From Apostichopus japonicus (lineage: Eukaryota > Echinodermata > Holothuroidea > Aspidochirotida > Stichopodidae): a stretch of DNA of 64,000 nt. The position numbers and the translations under genes were made by a program. The stretch's first letter is position 1, and each line of letters starts with the position of its first letter. Under the pieces are notes generated by a model. The model was not told the DNA's origin. It did no database searches and was given only the letters and a program-made list of their open reading frames with translations. Of the stretch, positions 40,649 to 51,100 are shown in pieces. Location: the NCBI RefSeq assembly GCF_037975245.1, contig NC_092566.1, forward strand, positions 17,829,001 to 17,893,000, in the 5' to 3' direction.

Positions 40649-43600
40649 TATATAAAAATATATAAATAAATAAATAAAAAAAATAATAAAAAAAATATCA
40701 GGTCTCGACTATTTGTGGGCATTAAGCTGAGTGGGAGATTTCATGGTTTACTTGCTAGCTGGCAAGGAACCAGACATCCTACGTGTAGGGTTTCTCTCGG
40801 CCATATGTTAGTCAGCTTTGCTCACAGCTGCTATAATTCCTTTCTATATTTTATTCATTCATTCATTCATTCGTTCATTCATTCATTCAGATCAAAACGA
40901 ATGTGCGCTGTCACCTTGCAGTGGTGGCGTGTATGAAATGTGCATTAACACAGACGGAAGCTACTTCTGCGAGTGCAACGAGGGTTACGAGAGGAGCGTC
41001 AGTGGAGACTGTGAAGGTAAGCCATTGTTCAGTACGATAGCTCTACATACACCATTTGATGATCATATATCCTGCGTTAACTTTTGTTAAGTTTTTCGAG
41101 ACTCCTAGCATCATGGTTTTTTTTCTTTATAATCATGTTTTTTTCTTCGTAATCGCTGCTGTGGCCGAGTGGATAAAGGCGGTGGGCATTGTAAGCAATG
41201 AGGCTTGGCAATCGGGAGGTTCGGGGTTTGATTCCCGGCCGGGTCATAGTAAGGTGGGTTTTTCATCCAAGAGCAATCTACGGTTTTCCCATCTGAAATG
41301 ACTTTCTAAATTGAAAAGATTCCAAATTTGAGTTAAAATTTTGAATTGGATGCCACTCGACGTGTACGTTTCTCCCACATTTGTGGTCGCTTAAGCGTCG
41401 TAAAAATAACTGTTGATTATTATTATTATTGTTGATTATTATCATTGGGTTATCAAAGCTGCAAGCTGACGGAAGTCAGTCTCTTAGATACATATTTAAA
41501 GTCCATGATTATGAATTGTCAACAACTCTGTAACTGGAAGACATACATTAATCTGCGAGTAACTCCAACTGGGGACCTTATGATTGGAAGGCACCGGTGT
41601 TAACTACTGAGCTAACACTCCATAACACTCCTCACATATAGGAGATATAGTGATATTACGAGACAAATAACCCCAACCGTCTCTTTGCGTGGTCTTTTCT
41701 CTTTCAGACAACGATGAATGCCTGGTATCTCCATGTCTGGATTACCAAGATTGCGTGAATCTCGACGGAGGGTTTAGCTGTGTCTGTCAAGATGGCTTCC
41801 TAACGACAGCAGATGACATCTGCGTTGGTAGGTCGGACAAGATTTAAAGAGGAGATTATGTTAACAATGACCAGGGAGAACCTCATTGCAGAAGCAATTT
41901 GAGTGTATCAAAACATTTGAAGAAAATTAAATCATTGCATCATTACTTTTAGGTTTTATATAATGAATGGTTGTCGCAGGATGTTTATATGTAACCCTTT
42001 TAAGTGAACCTATACTTTATATACATTTATGGAATAGGCCATGCATTCTCTCTTATTTTTAATATCTATTCACATATTTTAGTTGAAGAATATTTCCTGG
42101 TTGAGCACTGGTGAACTTAGTGAGAGAGAAATTGAAAATGGTTTTCCAATTTTTTGTATATTATGAAACATGCATTACTCTGCTGTATACGAATCGTGAT
42201 TTATATCAAACTGTGCATGAATATTGTAGCATACGTAGTCACACTAGTATACAATGAAACTAGTATACCTAAGCTTAGGGAAGCCTCGCAAATCTAACCG
42301 CCATGTCCGGGCCGGTGGATTTTTCCGCGGCTATAATGAGCACAGCCACAAGCAGATAATGAGTCACACTTGAGTGCACACTCTCTCCAAACCACCCTCC
42401 ATGCTATACAGTTACATTCACAGCCGCGGTCAAGTTTTTACTAAGCCGATTTGAACACAATAGTGAGTTGAACAAAACATCATAGCTAAGTCTCAAGGTA
42501 TTCAAACGTTTCAAAAAGATAGTATGTTTATACGCCGTATTTTATCCTACTGCAGAAGCAAAACTTCTGTGAAAAATAAGTAAGGAAATGTGAATTTACA
42601 CTGCAGGAATCTAAATTGCTATCTTTCTTATTTTCCCAGTCGGCCAAGTAGGAACAAAAAGTTTCGTTGCCTTTTTGCAAGGACATTAAGTTTCCTGAAT
42701 TTTTAAGATTTAAAAATCTAAAAAACTGAAATCACAATCTCACTTCTTGTACACGTGCACATAAGCGTGAACCAGAGCCTAACATACGGGATGACTTTAG
42801 AATAATCCTACTAAGTTGTATAGAACAGGACCTAAACTACCTAGCTAGGTGAAAAAAAAATCGGATGACTGTAGGGCATTTTTCGCACTCCAGCGAAGCT
42901 GTACTTTTTTTTTAGCCAGCTAGATCGTAGACATGAGGATTGAACAAATGACGATAATTTCTTGTGAAAGAAATTTGAAATAAATGTGGAAAAAATGCGA
43001 TTATCCTTTCTCCGTTTTAAGTGTAAATGTTATTCTAGCATTCCATGGTTAAGAAAGTTGAAAGAAATAAACTTTATCAACTTCATTTACTGACTTTTGA
43101 ACTTCGTAAAAAAAAACGTCCTTTACTACTCTGAAAATCAGTAGAGAAATTAGCAATTGTGTACGAACAGTAAGTTGGTACACCTTTCAAATTAGCAAAA
43201 TACTTTCGAAAAATTCACGCGAAACTGGCATATCGTGCTAAATGCAACTAATGTCATGTAGGCAAAGCTCTAGTACACCCATTTATGAATAAACCATACG
43301 ACCACATCTGGCGGGGGGAAAAGAAAGTATTTTCTAGAATTTCCACCACAAAAAAAGGAAAAATTAATATCCTACCATAGTTAAGTGTATAGTAAATAGC
43401 CTAACCACTTCGCCGGTTACGGATCTCACGTAACAACAAAAACACAACTAATTGTATTTTGCGAAGTTGACGTTTTCTACAAGGACATGGAAACAATATT
43501 TAGCATTCAGTTAATCATGCCAAGTGGCCTAAAACATGGGATTGAAAGGATTACTTTCATAAAGATAGCCATACTGTAGCTATTGGGGCCTTGATATCGT

Positions 43601-46600
43601 GCTATGTCTGTTTGGTATAGACTCGTGTATCATGGGGAATAGAATGTTTTGTTCATGCGGAGGTGTCGGTTGTCTTGAGGTGTGTTTTACTTACCTTAAT
43701 GTTACAGGGATATATACTTAAGATAAGATAATATTTCGCATAACTTTACCGATCCTTTACTGACTTACCTAATTAATTCTAGAGTGGAGCCAAAATAGTT
43801 TACTCCATGAAAAGTTTTTTGGAAACGTGCCAAAAATGTTAACAAACAGGTGCAGGTACCTGGGAAAATTCGCAGCCCATGTACAGTATGCCTACGATGA
43901 TATTTTAAGTAGGGGTAAACACTGCAATTGTAAACTGATGTACGTATAGTAAAATTTTCACCGAATAGTAACTTATATCTCTAACCACATGGCAGCCTAA
44001 CACACTAAGTCAATGGGAAAATCAAGCCAGTTAGCTTCAGAGATCAACATTACGGTCGATGTTCTCTCTTTAACATACATATGTGGCATAGCTTAACTAT
44101 TGTTTTATTTAAATTCTGGTTTGTCAATATGGGTTTTCTGAAGTTCTTGGGGGGGGGGGGGCATATATTTAATGCAATGGCTGATTCAGTTTTTAATTCA
44201 TAGTTACGTACCACTCGTTGAACAAGGCTCATAATGTATAGGCCCAGGTAAAGGCTGCTTTTATCGAACTTTCGAGTAGCGGAGTTTCACAATTGTTCAT
44301 AGGAGACCCAAGAAATTTTATTTGTGAGGTTTGATAACGTGGAAGATTTGCAAGAATTATATAAAGTACTGAATCTCGGACATTTGGTAGTGGCGGATTT
44401 TAGTGTATAAGTCACTTTGCAACATAAACTACCGCTCTATTGACTGTCAAAACCGCAAAAGTTAATCCGGTCACTTGGCCAAGTTTGCTCATTGTTTGTG
44501 AAGAATAACCAGCCTTGTGTTGTCAGGACGCTGTGCTCATTACTCCGGCTGGCAACCAGCGTGTGTGCATTCAACCATGGGACCAATATGCACATGCATA
44601 ATGAGCAAGGGGTGCGAGATTTCCGCCGGCCCGGAACCGGCGGTTAGATTTGCGAGGCTTCCCTTATGATGGACATCAAGGCACAGCTGCTATGTAAAAG
44701 ACACAGAACTTAAAAAAACTCATATACGATCATTCAAAAATACTCATATAAAGTCCTCTTAAAGAACATAATTATCTTTGTTTTTTTTCGTTTCTTTTTT
44801 CCCTCCATTTAATCAGACATTGATGAATGCAGTACTGGTGTAGATGACTGCCATTTATTCACCAACACTTTGTGTAAGAATACGATCGGTCACTTTGTCT
44901 GTGCGTGTGTTGATGGATTCGTCAGAAATCCTAGTGGGGCATGCTCACTTCTCGGTGAGTCGAGATTCTCCTTCCCTTAATTTTATCGTTGCATTTAAGA
45001 CATGGTGACTTGTGTACTCGTAACCTTGAGGGAACTGAATTAGGCATGCTGAAATTAATCAGCTCCCCTTTTATTGTTTTCACCTTTAAATTCATCGTCG
45101 TTTCCACTCATAAAAACTTTTACGGTGTGTGTACTTTGATTTAAAACTTCTGTCTTTTTTTTTGTTTTCTGTCTGTTAAAGAGGAGTGTGAACCTGATTT
45201 CAAGGAAACTTGTCAATTCCCTGAAGAATTTTGCTATGTCAACGAGTTACGTGAAAACTTCTGCGGATGTTCTCCGGGATACGATCGGTTGAGTCCATCG
45301 TCGCAGTGCGAGAGTAAGTCTCAACTTTGTTCTCAATCGATCTATTGAAATGATACATTGCTTTTGGGGTGAACAGTTAGTCAGAGGTTACCCTGACTAA
45401 ATTGCTTTAAAGTCTCAATACGTGTTTGCTGATAAATTCTGGAAACAAACTTCCGCAGCAGATTCATTGTTCTTATTCTTAATGCACCCTGGCCAAGTGG
45501 GGTTTAATGGAGAAAACTGTTGCAATCGAAAGAAAGAAATTATGATCTGTTGCCCTTATGGCGCGAACGATTTACCGTAAAATCATTGCGATCGCCCATA
45601 TCACCATGTTCATTACACAAAATATAACCTATATATGTTTGTATCGTCCACCCGTAAGTCCTATGTCTAACGGTCGTTAACAAAACAGAAAGATTTGATT
45701 GGCGTATGATCTGTTGGGTGGGGCTTCCAAATTTTGAGTGAAGTTTGTAGAATCTACAGACTGGTTAAAAAATCTGGCGAATTTTGATTCAGCTCAAAAT
45801 GTTTAACGAAAAATAACTCCATAAAAATAATGATTATTAGTATGAAAATTGCATAGAACGGTGTCATTTTCATTGAGCTTTTAGGGCAATAAGCTGGAAA
45901 GATTAACATTTGGCAAACACACGTTGAGATTTTAACTACGATAGGACGTGTCTCTTGAATTAGTCAACAGTATAATAAATCAATCTTCAACCTCCTCCTA
46001 CTGCTGTATTTTGAAGAATCTAGTTCTTCATAAGATCTGTCTTTTGCCAATAAATTTGTCAATTAAAGAATTCAAATTGGAATTTTTGTCAATTGCTATT
46101 GAGGTACTTTTTTCCACCATATTTTTATAAATATTGATTGTTTTTTTTTTTTACTTTTGAGATTTTAATCATACAATTGGAGTCACTCATAAATCTAAAC
46201 TTGTGCAAATTAGCCGTTTCATGTGTTCTATATTTTGCAATTGTGTAATAGACAGGGACGAATGCTTGGACGTACCGGACGTTTGCAGATCTGTCGAAAA
46301 TTCGCATTGCGTCGACCAAATACCATCGGTGGACGATCCAAACCGGTTCTACGTCTGTGAGTGCACTGAAGGCTACAGGGAAATCGTGACGGGGATATGT
46401 ATGAAAGGTAATGTTAGAAAACACAACCATCATAGCATCATTTGAATGTTTCCCAAGAGAGAGTGATCCCTACAATGAAATGTTGCCACTATAGAGTAAA
46501 TCATATTTTATACACAGTGTTAATTTGAGAGCAATTACTGAATGACGATTTCAGGACATATACATAGTGGTCGGTCATTAATTGTCCTATTCGTAACTGA

Positions 46601-48112
46601 AATAGTGAAATTGACAATTTCCAGCATAAATACTCAATATCATATATATACATATGAAAGTAAACAATGAGTCGAGTGAACTAATTTTTGTAGTTATACT
46701 TATCAAATTCTCTCGCGGAGATGGAGAAAATTGAAGTATGATACTTATCGAATCGTTTTCCCCAGAAATAATAATTTGACAGAACATGAACTGGAAATAT
46801 TTGTTGAAACACAACAAAAAACACAAAAAATAAACAAATATATACATACTAACACAAATTGAGACAATCAGTCACAAAGTAGTTACTTTAATTTGGGTAA
46901 AACATAGGTTGACAATAATTTTTGCATTTATACCCTTTTTTGAATAAACGTTATGTCTTGCTATTTTTTATGCTATCATCCAGCGAAGTCAAAAGTTTAA
47001 GACCGGAAATTGAAACACAAAGTTGCTTTTAAACCTTCTAGTCCTTCGTGTGAGTTGTACTTTCATAAATAGTAGTTTTTTTCTCAGTTTGGTAGAATCG
47101 AAATAAAATAGCCAAAAAGTATGACTTTAAAACATAGTATACCTACGTTTGAAAACCTCTACTTACTTAAAGCCCAACCATTGACGAAGAAGAGATTATG
47201 CATTGAGCATAAGAAAGATGAATATGCAATCAGATGATAAAGTATATGTCGATTATCTCTCTAATCTTTTGCCGCAGAGATTCAATTGCGACTTGGAATG
47301 GTCATCACAGAGGTCAATAATGAGAGGGCCCTCAACTTATGGTCTGAAGAGCTCACAGACACAGACAGCCAAAGGTTTCAACAGTTCTCAGAATTCCTCT
47401 GCAGCTTTGTAAGGATACCACCCTTTTTTCCATTTGCAAGGAATTCGTTGGCTCAGAAAAGTTACACTGCCATTCATTTGGTTAATAATTTGGAAATTTT
47501 AGGCAAAATGTTGGCTTGATTATGCCATCTTTCAATCAAAAGTGGAATATGTAGAAATAAGACCCAGGACTAATAGTGGTGCTTTTTGTCCCTTTCAAAA
47601 TTTATTTTTTGCCTGTTACAATGTTTTGGGGTTTCTTTGCCATTGAAAAATTTGATTTATTATTATAAAAATGTAAACTGTAAAATTTGTAGTATTGTTA
47701 TAGTTAAATAAACCCGTGCGACTTTTGTTCTTTGTCAAATTTACTTTAAAAAACCACCTTGTTTTGTTTATTCATGGAGTGGGTCCCCACCTTTATTTGC
47801 TCTTCCAGTTCCACGAATCAGTCTTATCCTCACCGGATGTCAATCAGACATCTTGTCGGGGATTAGGCTTCGCTGAAGACGCGACTGGAATGTACGTTGC
47901 TCTAGAGTTGACAGTCGTACCAACGTCGAACAGAGAAGCCGCCACTGCTGACAAGATCAAGGAGAGCCTACTTCAAGATGCAAACTTTGAAGGTGAAGGA
48001 GTATACATCTGGGAGAAATCAAACAGAGATTCTATTACAGTACAGACAACCTCAATGGACGTACAAGGTAACCCTACATTTTTAATGGTCACCGATTTGC
48101 TGTCACGGAGAG

Positions 48113-48144
<32 letters not shown>

Positions 48145-51100
48145 CGTAGCAATACTTGGCAGTCGAATGAAAAGTACAAATTTAATACAATGAAAGTATG
48201 GCGCTAGAAAAGTGTAAGTTGCATTGATGGAATTAAAACCAAATAAACCATGACTATACAGGAAGCGGATCTTTCTGCACATCTTTAACCTAATATTCAT
48301 TTGTTGGGTAGAAACTCACTCAAAATATAAGCTAATTCTTGGGTGGCCTAGTCAAATCCTTGGCACTGTGGCAGTATAGCCAGTAATACAAAACAAGCAA
48401 TATCATGGTGTGATACCAGTTTGAATTTTACAGCCTACAGCAAGGTTGCCCACTTTTTCTGTAACATAACTGGTCAAAGTTAGAGAATTTACCAGGTAAA
48501 CCCACTGCAGAGAGGCCATAAATGTTTCCGTTCGGTTTTATTCCCTCTATACGTAGCATACAATTTTGGTACTTTGCATTCCATTTCGACACAGTGAATC
48601 AATGTATAGGCTGCCGACATAGTTAGCTTTTCAAAAGCTTGGGTTACAAAAGGCTGAAATATACCGCTATGCCTATATGAAATCTATTTCTTAGTCATAA
48701 ATGGGAATGAGATATTGCAATTTTCCACATTTCTGAACTTTTTGTGAGATCACTCTATGTTATTCTCCAAACTCTCCCCGCTAATGGTCCCCCTTTTTCT
48801 CTGTCTCTCTTTCTCCCTCTCTTTTCCTCTGTTTTTACTCTTTCTCTTGTCTCTTTCATTTCCCCCCCTGGCTACACCCTTGGAGAAAGTCACTGTATAT
48901 ACTCTTAGCTGATAACCCTGTGTGCTGTTGTCATTCTGTTAACAGTACATAAATGTATCGCCCACACTTTGTCTACAAAAGCCAATGTATTTCTTTATAA
49001 ATCGAATGATGGAAGAAAAAAAATGAAATACGTCAGTATAAATGAAAACTGTTACCGTCAGTCGGAAATTTACCCTTTGCACAGACGGATCTGGGGCTTA
49101 GAGAATCCAAGTCTAATTTATTGGGTTTAAAACCTTCTGACAGCTAATGCTATATTATTATATTAAAAGTAATAAAGGAATTGAAACTTTCTCTCTATGG
49201 CCCCCCTAAAATTTCTATCATTTTTCGATTCTTTTGCAACAGCTTTAGAAGACATTGGCTGTTCCAGGTCTCTGTGTCAGAATGGAGGCACTTGTCTGTT
49301 TGATGAGAATGTCTACCGAACAGCTTGCAGGTAAACTTTGGGATTAAAATTGACTTCTGCATCCAACCCATATCCTTTACACTGGCATGAGCTATTCGCG
49401 GAATATCCGTGATTTCTTTTCTACCTCGGGGACAAAAACTGTTATCCTAACACACTGTCGCATACGCAAAACTGGCGCCTTTACCGCAATTTTTGCAAAG
49501 TACGTTCCGTGATTTTTTTTTTACCCCAGGCTCATCCCTATTATCCAGATGCCACGTTGATTCAGGACTTTTACCTCAATTTCACATGATTCATTTGCCA
49601 CATAGTATGTCATTACACAGTACAGAATGTATGAATCCTTTTATTTTGCCTACATGATTCAGAACGTGTACGTAAGACCAGGAAACGTGGACATATAATG
49701 TACACTTCTGATTAAAAGACTTAATGCCTGTGCAGGTAGACTCTGTAGGATTGGAAAATGTATTAATGAAACTTATATCCTAATTACTGAAAACCCCTGT
49801 AAACGTTTTTGCTAACATGTCGTTAACTTTGGTCAGGCCGTTGAAGAAGTGGGATGAGCAACTGGATGAATACAGCTTTCACCTTTGACCTTTCACATGT
49901 GAATAATGCCCCGTGTTACTCCGATCCAGAGCTTTATGTCTTGTTAATGACAAATCACTTCGAAATAAAACTTGTAAGACACAAGTACTGTTTGGTTACT
50001 TTGACGGGAGCCCCACGAGAAAAGAATATTTCTCATTTTTTGAAAAATGTATTTGTTTAGATTAATTTGTTTGGTTTCCATAGTTATTCAGTGGAGTTTG
50101 TTTATTTTCAATTGTTTCAATGTAAACACTCTATGAAAGGTGATCACCGAAAAGCAAAATATCTACCACCGTTGTTCATTTTCCACCAACTTTTTATGCT
50201 GTCGTTTATACAATCAGCAATAATATATGGCACTTATTATTTTCATACTCGACAGTTGTCCAGATGGATTTGAAGGAGAGGTCTGCCAAAATGAGATCAC
50301 GCAAAATGAAGGTACTACCGATAATTCACTTTGTCATTTTATCATAGTTAAACACTTTGACCTTCTGAATTGCAGATCACAAAATAAAAAAGAGATCACA
50401 CAAAGCGTCTGATATATCAAGATTTTATGATTATGAATTAAATAAAGGAAAATGAAATCATTTCACTGAGGTAAACCAAGAACTCATACTAAAGAAATCC
50501 TTACTTCCCAGCATTGGATAAGCTTGGTAATTATGTCGAGACAGCTTCCTTTTAATTTATCCTTGTTTTGGTTATTGTCTAGTCGATTCCAGGCCGCCGG
50601 AAGAAACGACCGCTCCATCGAGTATAGGACTGCTCATCGGTGTGACGATAGGTGCCTTCATTTTCGCATTGGTTATGATTGGTCTCTGCTGCCTACTGTT
50701 GAGAACGCCAAACAAAGACGCCGGTCGAAAACAATCTGCCTTTACCGAAGTTCCTCTGCGGCTAACGGCAAGACCGTTAGGCATCCGTGATCCTTCGGTC
50801 ATTCGCAATCCACTCGCTACCAGGCACCTAAAGCCCGGCTCTCATACGAACGATGACGATGACTATGACGACTTAAGAATGAGGAGATTAGAGACGTCTT
50901 TCGTGAAGATGGGGAGCCCTCGATCAAATGTAATTATCATCTACCTTTCTTAACATGGCATAGGAAGGTATTGGGGCAAGGGTTTGGTTCGAATTTTTTG
51001 GCGCAGAAGCAATTGAGCTTGTGGATACTTTGTTAACTTCCCCCAATGGACTCAAGAAGTTTCAATTTGTCTTTATCTGAAATGTGACTATTTCACTTCA

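Noticed and set aside
41154-41250. Possible functional tRNA gene
   Set aside because: Boxes A and B are present but the stems do not pair well and a SINE body and TTATT tail follow.
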